Source of the DNA: JAJEAO01 sp963667635
GTDB taxonomy: Bacteria > Acidobacteriota > Vicinamibacteria > Marinacidobacterales > Marinacidobacteraceae
NCBI GenBank assembly: GCA_965232015.1
Contig: OZ246946.1
Span: 1,674,001-1,738,000 of the forward strand
Reading direction: 5' to 3'
DNA length: 64,000 nucleotides
Shown here: positions 51,364 through 60,065 of the stretch, piece by piece
Layout: each line of letters starts with the position of its first letter
Position numbering within the stretch: the stretch's first letter is position 1
Program-made: the position numbers and the translations under genes
The notes under the pieces: generated by a model
Told to the model about the DNA's origin: nothing
Seen by the model: only the letters and a program-made list of their open reading frames with translations
Database searches by the model: none

Positions 51364-52497
51364 ATGCCCATCCGTCGTTTCCCGAGTCTCTCCCTCCTTC
51401 TTCCGTCGGCCGCCGCCGCGCTGCTGCTCGCCGGCGCAGCCGCGGCGCAGACCAGCGCCGACGCGAACTACTTCGCCTACATCGCGGCCGAGTCCGACGA
51501 CACCGTGGATCTCGTCCGCTTCGGGCCGGACGGGGGCGAACTGGTGCGACGCATTCCGGTGGGGATCCTGCCGAACGAGATCGAGGGGCCGCACGGGGTC
51601 CGGGTCTCCCCCGACGGGCGCCACTGGTACGTCTCGATCGCCCACGGGATGCCCTACGGGACGATCCACAAGTTCGAGACCGGGACCGATCTCGAAATCG
51701 CGGACACGACGGTCGGGCTGTTCCCGGCGACGATGGACATCAGCCCCGCGACCGGGTTCCTGTTCGTCGTGAACTTCAACCTCCACGGCGATCACGTGCC
51801 GTCGTCCATCTCGGTCGTGGACACGGTCTCCATGACCGAAATCGCGCAGGTCGAGCAGGGGGTCATGCCCCACGGGTCGCGGGTGGGTCCCGACGGCATG
51901 CTCGCCTACTCGGTAGCGATGATGAGCGCGGAACTGTTCGAGATCGACTCGATGACGCTTTCGCCGCGCCGCCGGATGCGGCTCACCGAGGACAACGCGA
52001 CGACGGTCGCGGTGGAGGCCGACGGAGGCGAGCACGCCCACCACATGATGGGCGGCGCGCCGGGCGCCAGCCCGACCTGGGTCCAGCCGTCCGCGGACGG
52101 GCGTTTCGCCTACGTGGCGCTCCAGGGCCTCGATCAGGTGCTCGAGGTGGATCTGGAGGCGTGGGCGCCGAAGCGCCGCTTCCACACGCAGAAGGGCCCC
52201 TACAACGTGGATGTGTCCGCCGACGGCCGGCACCTGGTGGTGACCGAGAAGGCGAACCACTCGGTGGGCTTCTGGGATCTCGAGTCCGGCGCCGAGCGGG
52301 CGTCGGTCCCCGCTTCGGCGCGGATCACCCACGGCGTCGCGATCACCCCTGACAGCCGCTTCGCCATCGTGACCGTCGAGGAGATCGGCGGTGAGCCGGG
52401 CCGCGTGGAGTTCTACAGCCTCGAGACGACGGAGCGGGAGGCGGTCGTGGAGGTGGGCAAGCAGGCGTCCGGCATCGCGTTCTGGAAGATGGAGTGA
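51364..52497 (+). CDS. Secreted YncE-like beta-propeller protein
   Basis: A 377-residue protein with a signal peptide (ALLLAGAAAAQ) and repeated blades marked by VSPDGRHWYVSIAH, VGPDGMLAYSVAM, PSADGRFAYVALQG, VSADGRHLVVTEK and TPDSRFAIVTVEE, the pattern of seven-bladed YncE/40-residue beta-propeller repeats. A His/Met-rich segment (GGEHAHHMMGGAP) sits at about residue 222 and could bind a metal. It begins 36 bp after the creatininase-like gene, in the same direction. Function probably binding or scaffolding; not an enzyme by any motif that I see. Confidence 0.85.
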   Translation: MPIRRFPSLSLLLPSAAAALLLAGAAAAQTSADANYFAYIAAESDDTVDLVRFGPDGGELVRRIPVGILPNEIEGPHGVRVSPDGRHWYVSIAHGMPYGTIHKFETGTDLEIADTTVGLFPATMDISPATGFLFVVNFNLHGDHVPSSISVVDTVSMTEIAQVEQGVMPHGSRVGPDGMLAYSVAMMSAELFEIDSMTLSPRRRMRLTEDNATTVAVEADGGEHAHHMMGGAPGASPTWVQPSADGRFAYVALQGLDQVLEVDLEAWAPKRRFHTQKGPYNVDVSADGRHLVVTEKANHSVGFWDLESGAERASVPASARITHGVAITPDSRFAIVTVEEIGGEPGRVEFYSLETTEREAVVEVGKQASGIAFWKME

Positions 52498-52508
52498 CGG
52501 CGCGCCTT

Positions 52509-52568
52509 CGGAGCGCCGGACTCCGCCAGTTCTCCGGGCCAGTTCTCCCGGTGGGGGCGGGGCCCGGC
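52509..52568 (+). repeat. Dispersed repeat, copy 2
   Basis: CGGAGCGCCGGACTCCGCC followed by a longer spacer with TTCTCCCGGTGGGGGCGGGG and CCCGGC. The first 19 bases are the same as in the copy at 26466. Confidence 0.7.
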
Positions 52569-52601
52569 ACCGAGAAGTCCTCCCGGCCGACGCCCCTCTG
52601 T

Positions 52602-52643
52602 CGGAGCGCCGGACTCCACCGGTTCTCCCGATAGAGGCCCGGC
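52602..52643 (+). repeat. Dispersed repeat, copy 3
   Basis: CGGAGCGCCGGACTCCACC followed by GGTTCTCCCGATAGAGGCCC and GGC. It has the same order and length as copy 1 at 26466-26507 and ends 20 bp before the glycosidase start. Confidence 0.75.
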
Positions 52644-52662
52644 GCTGAAGACCCCCCGCGCC

Positions 52663-54648
52663 ATGAGGCCACTCCTCCTCGCCGTACCTCTCCTCGTCGC
52701 CTGCGGAGGGGCCGACCCCGGCCACCCGACGCCTGAAGCGCAGGCCGCCACCGAACCCGACTGGCCGGACCGCCACGCCGAGTACGACGCCGCGCTCGGC
52801 GACACGCCCGAGTACCGCGCGATCCAGAAGCGGCTCGCAACCGGCTGGAACACCTGGGACAGCCGCAGCGTGCTGCGTTGGGTCCTCCTCCCCGAGGGGC
52901 TCGCGGTGGATCTCGCCCTGAAGCGCCACGACTTTCTCGAGGAGGGGTACCTCGCGGAGGCCCTGATCGGCCGCTCCGGGGAGCACGCCGAGCGGGTGCG
53001 ACCGGGCGCCCGCGCCGTGGACGGCTCCTGGGGCGAGCTCCACGTCGAATGGCAGGGGCTCGCCGCCCGGGTCGAGTTCGGCCGGCGCGGGGAGAACCTC
53101 GTCGTCCTCGTCGAACCGGCCCCCGACCCGCCCTATCCCTACGAACTGGTCGTCTCGGCGGGCCCGGTCTGGAACCACCCCGGAACCGTCGAAGCCACAC
53201 CGGACGGATTCCGCGCGTCTCTGCCCTCCGGCGAGCAGCGAATCCAGGTCGTCGGGACGGCCGAGACCGATCCGTACGCGGGTCGGCTCGCTCCTTACCG
53301 CGTCGTCCGCCTCGACGAACCGGTCTGGATCGCGACCGGCGACGCCCCCGCCTCCCCGGCCGATCTCCAGGAGGCGCTCGACCGAAGCCGGGCGACGCTC
53401 GAGACCCGCGCGGCCGCCTTCGGGGGCCTCGCGGAGGCGTGGACCGCGGTGACGTCCGTCCTCGCGTGGAACACGATCTACGAGCCCCGCCACCAACGGG
53501 TCGTCTCCACCGTGGGTCGCCTCTGGAACCGCGAGTACGGCGGAGTGGCGCTCTTCGGCTGGGACAACTTCTTCCTCGCCTGGCTCGCCGGACTCGAGAG
53601 CCGCGACCTCGCCCTCGCCAACGCGATCGAACACTTGCGCGGCCACACGCCGGAAGGGTTCCTGCCGAACGACAACCGGGGCAACGGCTCCAAATCCTGG
53701 GACCGGTCCCAGCCGCCCGTCGGCGGGATCCTGGTGCGGGAGGTGATCCGGCGCTACCCGGAACGGTGGTTCGAGGAGGCCGCGTTCGAGGCGCTCCTCG
53801 CCTGGAACCGGTGGTGGCCGCCGGCGCGGGACAACGGCGGTTTGCTCGCCTACGGCTCCCACGCCGCCAGGAACCCGTTCGACGAGCCGGTGGTGCGCAC
53901 GAAGACCGCCGCCGGGTACGAATCGGGGATGGACGACTCGCCGATGTACGAGGATGTGCCGTTCCATCGTGAGCGGGGCACGCTCGAGCTCCAGGATGTC
54001 GGGCTCACCAGCCTCTACGTGGCCGATTGCCGCGCCCTCGCCGAGATCGCCCGCCGGCTCGGGCGCCCGACCGAGGCGGAGGAGCTGGAGGCGCGCGGCG
54101 ACCGCTACGCCGAGGCGCTGAATCGGCTCTGGGTCGAGGAGCGCGGGATCTACCTGAACTACCGAACCGATCTGGAGCGCTTCTCGGAACGCCGTTCCCC
54201 GACGCTCTTCTACCCGCTCCTCGCCGGGATCCCGTCAACGGACCGCGCCGAACGAATGCTCCGCGAGCACCTGCTCGACCCCGACGCGTTCTGGGGCGAC
54301 TTCGTCCTCCCGTCCACCGCCCGCGACGACCCGTCGTTCCCGCGCCAGCGCTACTGGAAGGGCGCGATCTGGCCGCCGCTGAACTTCCTCACCTACCTCG
54401 GACTCCGCGCCGCCGACGAACGGGAAGCCGCCGCCGAGCTTTCCTCGAAATCGCTCGACATGTTCCTCTCGGAGTGGCGACGGAAGGGCTATGTCAGCGA
54501 GAACTACTCCTCGATCACCGGCGCCGGCGACGACGAACGCCTCTCGAGCGACCCGTTCCACAGTTGGGGCGCGCTCTTCGGCGCGATGGCGTTCCTCGAA
54601 CAGGGCTTCCTCGGCGCACCGGAACAGCCCCTCCCTTCCCCGGGTTGA
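52663..54648 (+). CDS. MGH1-like glycoside hydrolase lipoprotein
   Basis: A 661-residue protein with a short lipoprotein signal (MRPLLLAVPLLVAC). The (alpha/alpha)6-barrel catalytic domain, from about residue 270, has RLWNREYGGVALFGWDNFFL, SPTLFYPLLAGIPSTDRAER, RYWKGAIWPPLNFLTYLGLR and YVSENYSSITGAGDDERLSS. These are typical of the MGH1/GH63-type alpha-glucosidases, in which an Asp and a Glu act as acid and base. It would remove glucose or mannosylglycerate-like groups from small sugars outside the cytoplasm. The N-terminal 260 residues form a beta-rich domain. The IS1634 insertion lies 115 bp beyond its stop and leaves it intact. Confidence 0.88.
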   Translation: MRPLLLAVPLLVACGGADPGHPTPEAQAATEPDWPDRHAEYDAALGDTPEYRAIQKRLATGWNTWDSRSVLRWVLLPEGLAVDLALKRHDFLEEGYLAEALIGRSGEHAERVRPGARAVDGSWGELHVEWQGLAARVEFGRRGENLVVLVEPAPDPPYPYELVVSAGPVWNHPGTVEATPDGFRASLPSGEQRIQVVGTAETDPYAGRLAPYRVVRLDEPVWIATGDAPASPADLQEALDRSRATLETRAAAFGGLAEAWTAVTSVLAWNTIYEPRHQRVVSTVGRLWNREYGGVALFGWDNFFLAWLAGLESRDLALANAIEHLRGHTPEGFLPNDNRGNGSKSWDRSQPPVGGILVREVIRRYPERWFEEAAFEALLAWNRWWPPARDNGGLLAYGSHAARNPFDEPVVRTKTAAGYESGMDDSPMYEDVPFHRERGTLELQDVGLTSLYVADCRALAEIARRLGRPTEAEELEARGDRYAEALNRLWVEERGIYLNYRTDLERFSERRSPTLFYPLLAGIPSTDRAERMLREHLLDPDAFWGDFVLPSTARDDPSFPRQRYWKGAIWPPLNFLTYLGLRAADEREAAAELSSKSLDMFLSEWRRKGYVSENYSSITGAGDDERLSSDPFHSWGALFGAMAFLEQGFLGAPEQPLPSPG

Positions 54649-54763
54649 AGCACGTCCACCGAAGCCGTTAGAACCGGAGCCACAACTCCGATGCTTCCGC
54701 CCGTTCCATCTGGACCCGGTGATGGCGCCTAGGACGTGAAGACCGGACGGTGGGCGCCTCTTC

Positions 54764-56931
54764 ACCCAAGTTAGTCACTTTTGCGTCTGGCCGGCGGCCG
54801 GCGTCGGAGAGCTGAGGCGATATCGGGGCGGTTTCGGCTCCAAAGTGGCCCGCAGAGCCCGGATTTGCCCCAAACCAAGGCCATTTCGGGGGGTCGAGTG
54901 GCCTTTTCCTCCGATCCCCGCGCCAAACCCCCGATGTAGTGCCAACTTCTTTGGCGAGTGGGCGTTTACTCCTTTACTCGAAGCCGCCAATGCGACACGA
55001 TTGGCTCATGTTCATCCGGGCCACCCGAGTGCGCCGCAAGACCGGTTCGTCCATCGTCCATCGCCTGGTCCAGAGCGAGCGGTTCGGCGACAAGGTTCGC
55101 CAGCGGACGCTGTTGAACCTCGGAGTGGGGTACGACGTGCCGCGGGAGCGGTGGCGGGAAGTTGCGCAGTTGACGCGGAAGCTGTTCCACGGGGAGCAGC
55201 CGCTGATCGAGCCGGAGCCGGAGGTTCGGCGGGCGGCGGAGGGTCTGGTGCGTCGTCTGCGCGCCCGGGGGGAAGAGCTGGAGAAGGGGCCGGGGCCGAA
55301 GCGGGCGACGGTGGATCTGGACACGCTGGACCACGAGGGCGGGGTGCGCAGCGTGGGCGGGGAGCGGGTGAGCCTGGCGGCGCTGGAGCAGTTGGGCTTC
55401 GGGGAGCTGCTGCGGGGAGTTGGGTTCTCGGAACGGGACGCGCGGATCGCGACGGCGCTGGTGATGGCGAAGATGCTGTATCCGACGAGCGAGCTGGGGA
55501 CGGAGCGCTGGCTGCGGGAGGAGAGCGCGACGCTGGAGCTGCTGGGGCTGGCCGGGGGGCTGGGGGTGTCGGACACGAAGCTGCTGCGGATCGGGGACGC
55601 GTTGTGGCGGCGTCGCCATGAGGTTCAGGAGGGGCTGTATGGGCGGGCGCGGAGCCTGTTCGGGGAGCCGGAGGCGATCGTGTTCTATGACCTCACGAAC
55701 ACGTGGCACACGGGAGGGCGGACGACGGAGGGAGAGCTACTGCGGTTCGGGCGGTCGAAGCAGAAGCGGAGCGACTGCCGGCTGGTGACGCTGGGGCTGG
55801 CGCTGGACGGCGCGGGGTTCGTGAGGCAGTTCGAGGTTTTGCCGGGGAACGTGTCGGAGCCAGCGACGCTGGAGAGTTCGGTGCGTCGGCTGGAGGGGGG
55901 CCTGCGGGAGGGGGAGAGGAGGCCGACGGTGGTGATGGACGCGGGGATCGCGACCGAGGAGAACCTGGGCTGGTTGCGGGAGCAGGGATATGACTGGATC
56001 ACGGTCTCGCGGTCGAAGCGGCCAGCTCCCCCGGAGGGAGAGCCGGAGGCGCAGCTGCGGACGGCGGCGGGGCACGAGGTTCGGGCGTGGCGGCTGGGCG
56101 AGGAGTCGGGGGAGCTGCGGCTGTGCGCGGTGAGCGAGGGGCGGAAGGCGACGGACGAAGCGGCGCTGGCGCGGTACCGGGCGCGGTATGAGGGGGAGCT
56201 GACGCGGCTGCACGAGGGGCTGACGATCCGGTATCGGATGAAGCGACACGACCGGGTGGTGGAGAAGGTGGGCCGGCTGAAGGAGCGCTTTGCGCGGGTG
56301 GGGAAGCAGTACGAGGTGAAGGTGGAGAAGGGGAAGGGGCCGAACGCGACGGCGGTGAAGTGGAATCGGCGTGAGAAGTACGAGGAGGCGGACGCGAGCG
56401 CGGGGGCGTATCTGCTGCGGACCAGCCACCGGGACTGGGAGCTGGAGAAGGTGTTGCGGACCTACTGGCGGCTCACGGGGGTGGAGGCGACGTTCCGGTC
56501 GTTGAAGGTGGATCTGGGGCTGCGGCCGATCTGGCATCGGAAGGATGCGCGGATCGCGGCGCACCTGTTCATTGCGTTGCTGGCGTATCACGCGGTGCGA
56601 CTGATCCGGACGCGGCTGCGGGCGGCGGGAATCCGGTCGAGCTGGAGCACGCTGCGGGATCGTCTGCGGCCGTGGGGGCGGGTGACGACGACGATGCGGA
56701 CGGAGGACGGGTCGCTGATCGTGAACCGGCAGGATGTCCGGGTGGGGGCGGAGCTGGCGGAGGTGGGACGGTTGATGGGAGTGCGTCCCGGTCTGTATCG
56801 CCGCCGGCACGTCGAAGCGGCGGCGCGGTAGGCGATCCTTGTAGTGCCCCTGTGGGCACTCGCCTGTCTTGTAACGGAAGTCAGGTCATATGGTTACGGC
56901 ACCACGTGTTCACAAAATGACTAACTTGGGT
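54764..56931 (+). mobile_element. IS1634-family insertion sequence (2168 bp)
   Basis: It is bounded by inverted repeats: ACCCAAGTTAGTCACTTTTG at 54764 and its counterpart, read from the right end, ACCCAAGTTAGTCATTTTG at 56931, one indel apart. It carries a single transposase gene. No clear target duplication can be seen. The right end lies directly against the stop codon of the methyltransferase gene at 56932. The 244 bp between the left end and the transposase start hold no gene. Confidence 0.85.
55008..56831 (+). CDS. IS1634-family transposase
   Basis: A 607-residue transposase starting MFIRATRVRRKTGSSIVHRL. DDE elements visible: the first Asp in EAIVFYDLTNTWHTGG, the second in PTVVMDAGIATEENLGWL, and the C-terminal Glu in LTGVEATFRSLKVDLGLRPI with the YAYHAVR helix after it. 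The chain is uninterrupted and the termini are intact, so the element is potentially active. GC-rich codon use resembles the host. An earlier in-frame ATG at 54990 adds six residues. Confidence 0.9.
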   Translation: MFIRATRVRRKTGSSIVHRLVQSERFGDKVRQRTLLNLGVGYDVPRERWREVAQLTRKLFHGEQPLIEPEPEVRRAAEGLVRRLRARGEELEKGPGPKRATVDLDTLDHEGGVRSVGGERVSLAALEQLGFGELLRGVGFSERDARIATALVMAKMLYPTSELGTERWLREESATLELLGLAGGLGVSDTKLLRIGDALWRRRHEVQEGLYGRARSLFGEPEAIVFYDLTNTWHTGGRTTEGELLRFGRSKQKRSDCRLVTLGLALDGAGFVRQFEVLPGNVSEPATLESSVRRLEGGLREGERRPTVVMDAGIATEENLGWLREQGYDWITVSRSKRPAPPEGEPEAQLRTAAGHEVRAWRLGEESGELRLCAVSEGRKATDEAALARYRARYEGELTRLHEGLTIRYRMKRHDRVVEKVGRLKERFARVGKQYEVKVEKGKGPNATAVKWNRREKYEEADASAGAYLLRTSHRDWELEKVLRTYWRLTGVEATFRSLKVDLGLRPIWHRKDARIAAHLFIALLAYHAVRLIRTRLRAAGIRSSWSTLRDRLRPWGRVTTTMRTEDGSLIVNRQDVRVGAELAEVGRLMGVRPGLYRRRHVEAAAR

Positions 56932-57987
56932 TCAGGCCCGAGAAGGTTTGCGAGCCAGAAAACAGTACAGCGGCGTAAAGATACCCGTCTTGCCGCCCGC
57001 GACATACGCGCCCGCCGTGCCATCGAGAAGCCGAACGACTTCCGCCGCGCCATTCGGGAAGAGCCGCAACAGCTCGGCCAGCTTCGATCCCACCATGAAC
57101 ATCTTGCGGCCCCAAGGAAGCCTGAGTAACGCGTTTCCCAACGTCCCGTGGCGACTCTCCATGGGTTGATACCAGGGTGTCGAGGGTCCCTCCTGAACGT
57201 TCCAGTCCCTTCCCTCGATGACTTCGAACCCAGCGGCTTCGAGCGCGTGATTCACTTCCCCGAACGTGGCGATGTCGTACAACGCGATACCGCGCATGAG
57301 CCGCCGCTTGACCGCCCGGTGCCGCCCGTCGTTCGGATCGAACCGGTCCGTCATACACATTTCCTGACCCCAGAACAGGGCGCCAGGTTTCAGCACGCGG
57401 AATACCTCCGCGAAGGCGCGCTCCTTGTTCTGCGCATGGCACGTGGATTCGATGGCGTAACCCCCGTCGAAGGTGTCGTCCTCGATGGCGCTCATGTCCA
57501 TGAAGCTGCACTTCCTGAAGTCCACTCGGCCATCGAGTCCCGCCTCTGCGTTCAACTTCCTCGCTTGCGCGAGCTGGGCTTCACTGATGTTGATCCCCAC
57601 GACCCTGGCACCGGTCTCGCGGACGACGCGGCGCATGGGACCGCCGACTCCGCAACCCACGTCAACCACCGTCATACGCGGCTCCAGCTGCAGCTTGGCG
57701 ATCATCGCGCGTTGATGCCGGATCTTGGACTGCTCCAGACTCTCATGAGGCGCAAGGGGCGCGAAGTGCAGAGATTCGCCCCAACTCCACACCATGAACC
57801 CGTTGCACAGCTCGTAGAAATCCCGAACCGTTTCCGAATGGGCATAGCCGCCCGCGCCTCCGGCCTCCGCCGCCGCCCGGTCAACCCAGCCGTTGAAGCG
57901 CCGCACCCGACGCGCGCCGTCCGAGCCGCGGTACACTTCCCTCAGCGCTCTCGACAGTTCGCCCAGCCGCATCGGGCGCCGTCTCAC
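56932..57987 (-). CDS. Sterol C-24 methyltransferase-like SAM methyltransferase
   Basis: A 351-residue class I methyltransferase. Besides the SAM site VVDVGCGVGGPMRRV (about residues 106-120), it has signatures of the sterol-methyltransferase group. The substrate-binding Region I-like VWSWGESLHFAPL lies at 66-78, IESTCHAQNKERAFAEVFRV with VLKPGALFWGQEM follows, and a C-terminal extension (GIFTPLYCFLARKPSRA) resembles Sterol_MT_C. Tocopherol and ubiquinone methyltransferases share only part of this. It would add a methyl group from SAM to a sterol- or triterpenoid-like side chain. The start overlaps the P450-fusion stop by four bases. Last gene of the operon, with an IS1634 directly after the stop. 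Confidence 0.75.
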   Translation of the reverse strand: MRRRPMRLGELSRALREVYRGSDGARRVRRFNGWVDRAAAEAGGAGGYAHSETVRDFYELCNGFMVWSWGESLHFAPLAPHESLEQSKIRHQRAMIAKLQLEPRMTVVDVGCGVGGPMRRVVRETGARVVGINISEAQLAQARKLNAEAGLDGRVDFRKCSFMDMSAIEDDTFDGGYAIESTCHAQNKERAFAEVFRVLKPGALFWGQEMCMTDRFDPNDGRHRAVKRRLMRGIALYDIATFGEVNHALEAAGFEVIEGRDWNVQEGPSTPWYQPMESRHGTLGNALLRLPWGRKMFMVGSKLAELLRLFPNGAAEVVRLLDGTAGAYVAGGKTGIFTPLYCFLARKPSRA

Positions 57988-60035
57988 GCGGGGAACTCCC
58001 GCCGCTGCTCCGCGATGCGGAACTTCAGCTTCTTGCTCGGCTTCATCGACGGAAACGGGTTGAATCGGAGCTTTCGCGCGTACTTCGCCGGCGACACCTC
58101 AACCGTAAAATGGTGCGCCACCATCAGCAGATTGACCGCCAGGTGCAGCTCCATCCATCCAGTTCCGAGACACCGGTGCGTGCCCAGCCCGTACGGAGCG
58201 AACCCGAGGCTGTCATGCTTCCTGCGCGACGGCAGGAAGCGGTCGATGTCGAACTTGTGGGGATCGGGAAAGACCTCGCTCATGTAATGCGTGGCGGTCA
58301 TCGCGACGTGGATCCGTTCCCCCACAGGCAGCTCATGGTTCTCGACCACGCAGGTATTCATGACGTTGCGAATCGACATGGGCACGATCGGGTACACGCG
58401 AAGGCACTCCATGAGGAAGCGATGCGTCACGTCGATTCCGGCGGGAGTGAAGTCCTCCTTTGCCGGGTCGCCGCCCGCGAACAGGACATCCGCTTCCGCT
58501 TGAATCCTGGAGTACAACTCCGGGCGCGCCGCCATGGCGTAAACCATGAGGCTGAACGTATCGCCGAGGTACACGCTGGCAATCAGGGCTGCCGAAAAAG
58601 AAAAGAGCAGGTTGGACTCCGGAAGAAACTGCGGGTCGCTGGCATGCAGGCTGAGATAATCGTCCACCAGCTTCCGCGGTCCGTCCGCGCGTTGGCCAGG
58701 CGTGTTGACTTGCAACACCCGTTGCATCAGGGTGTCGAGGGCTCTCGCCCGACGTTTCATACCCGGGGTGTTCAGCGTGAACCTGGGCAGGAGTCGGGCG
58801 ATATGCACGCTCAGCGCCCGCTCCTTGTACACCATCAGGTCGTCCATGAGATCCTGCGTGTCGACGCCGATGAACAGCGGCGAGAGCTGGGCGTTGACCA
58901 GCGCCCGGCACATGGAGGTGGCGCGGTAGGACTCCCCAACTCTCAGGCCAGCCATGTACGCGCGGCCCTTGCCGTAGAGCTGATCCATCTGGCCGCCCAG
59001 CCGTGTCCTGGAATAGGCCGGCCACAGGAACTTGCGAAGCCGGAAGTGATCGGCGCCGTCTAGAGCGGGGAGGACGCCGGCCGCGCCGTACACTTTCTCG
59101 AAGTCGCTGAAGTAGTCCCTGGTTCTCAGGTACATCCGCCCCTGCTTGTGCATCCAGCGGTTCGTCTCGAGCCCGGCCAGGAACGTCATGGGCTTCGAGA
59201 AGGGAGGGCGGATACGGAACACCGGGCCGTACTCTTCCGCAAGGTGCCCGAACAGGGCGTTCAGGTTGCCGTCCCGGAGGTGCGGATTGGCCAGCAGTTT
59301 TCGTAGTGGAACCGTCGGAATCTTCTTGGTAAACGCCGAATGCCTACGGATTGGGCCGACGAGGTTCTGAGAGACCGCATCGGCAATAGACCGGCCGATC
59401 AAGTCCATCTGGCAGATGTACCTGATGCGCTCCTCCGCCTTCTCATCGAGTTCAAAGATCAGGCGAAAGACGTCGCAGGTATTGACGAGGCATACGATGA
59501 CGACGTCTCTGGGGTCCGGAATCTCATCGTTGAAGAGGAGCTTGCCGATGCGCGCCGTAATGAACTGGTCGGGCGCGCCTTCCGCAGAGGTCCCGTACTG
59601 CTGCCCATGCAGGACGGTGGGAGCCAGCGTCCAGAATTCGCCATCGTGGTGCTGGAGGATCTTCCGTTCCACCAGGCGCGCCAGAGTCAAATCGATGATC
59701 GATTCGGCGCGGGAGGCGAGCCGCTCGATCCAGTACCGGGCCGTGCGGCGTTCCGGTGCGGCGACGATTTGCTTCAGGATCGGATCCAGGACGGAATCGC
59801 CCGTTTCGGTCGGGTCCACGACGAACAGGGATGCCAGATCCGAGTCGAGCCGCGACCGGAAGGACAGTTCCGCCAGCACTCCGCCGACGACCGCGCAGTT
59901 CAGTTGCCAGCCGGGTACCTGATGGAAGTAGCCGGCCTTCTCGTCGAGAAGGATCAGGACGAGTTCGTCAACCAGGCTCAAGCGTTCAGGCGTCGAACGC
60001 TCCGCCATGTGCGCCGTTTGCGCCGTGTCCATCAT
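57984..60035 (-). CDS. GPP34-domain cytochrome P450 fusion protein
   Basis: A 683-residue protein made of two parts. Residues about 14-225 resemble the GPP34 (Golgi phosphoprotein 3-like) fold: STPERLSLVDELVLILLDEK, LVERKILQHHDGEFWTL and a charged helical end. In eukaryotes this fold binds phosphatidylinositol-4-phosphate; bacterial GPP34 proteins are little studied. Residues about 230-680 are a cytochrome P450: acid/alcohol pair Asp492-Thr493 in YLGDTFS, ExxR at 543-546 (ECLRVYP) and heme Cys622 in FAPYGLGTHRCLG. There is no transmembrane anchor. It would hydroxylate or demethylate a hydrophobic substrate using an external redox partner. It ends within the methyltransferase start and begins 30 bp after the RND pump gene. 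Confidence 0.82.
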   Translation of the reverse strand: MMDTAQTAHMAERSTPERLSLVDELVLILLDEKAGYFHQVPGWQLNCAVVGGVLAELSFRSRLDSDLASLFVVDPTETGDSVLDPILKQIVAAPERRTARYWIERLASRAESIIDLTLARLVERKILQHHDGEFWTLAPTVLHGQQYGTSAEGAPDQFITARIGKLLFNDEIPDPRDVVIVCLVNTCDVFRLIFELDEKAEERIRYICQMDLIGRSIADAVSQNLVGPIRRHSAFTKKIPTVPLRKLLANPHLRDGNLNALFGHLAEEYGPVFRIRPPFSKPMTFLAGLETNRWMHKQGRMYLRTRDYFSDFEKVYGAAGVLPALDGADHFRLRKFLWPAYSRTRLGGQMDQLYGKGRAYMAGLRVGESYRATSMCRALVNAQLSPLFIGVDTQDLMDDLMVYKERALSVHIARLLPRFTLNTPGMKRRARALDTLMQRVLQVNTPGQRADGPRKLVDDYLSLHASDPQFLPESNLLFSFSAALIASVYLGDTFSLMVYAMAARPELYSRIQAEADVLFAGGDPAKEDFTPAGIDVTHRFLMECLRVYPIVPMSIRNVMNTCVVENHELPVGERIHVAMTATHYMSEVFPDPHKFDIDRFLPSRRKHDSLGFAPYGLGTHRCLGTGWMELHLAVNLLMVAHHFTVEVSPAKYARKLRFNPFPSMKPSKKLKFRIAEQRREFPA

Positions 60036-60065
60036 CGGTGTTCGCCTCGCCGTCTCCGAGATGCG

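Noticed and set aside
50221..53967. A 1248-codon minus-strand open frame
   Set aside because: It runs antisense to three well supported genes (creatininase family, beta-propeller, MGH1-like) and through the 26-bp tandem repeats. Composition is typical of a shadow frame in GC-rich DNA.
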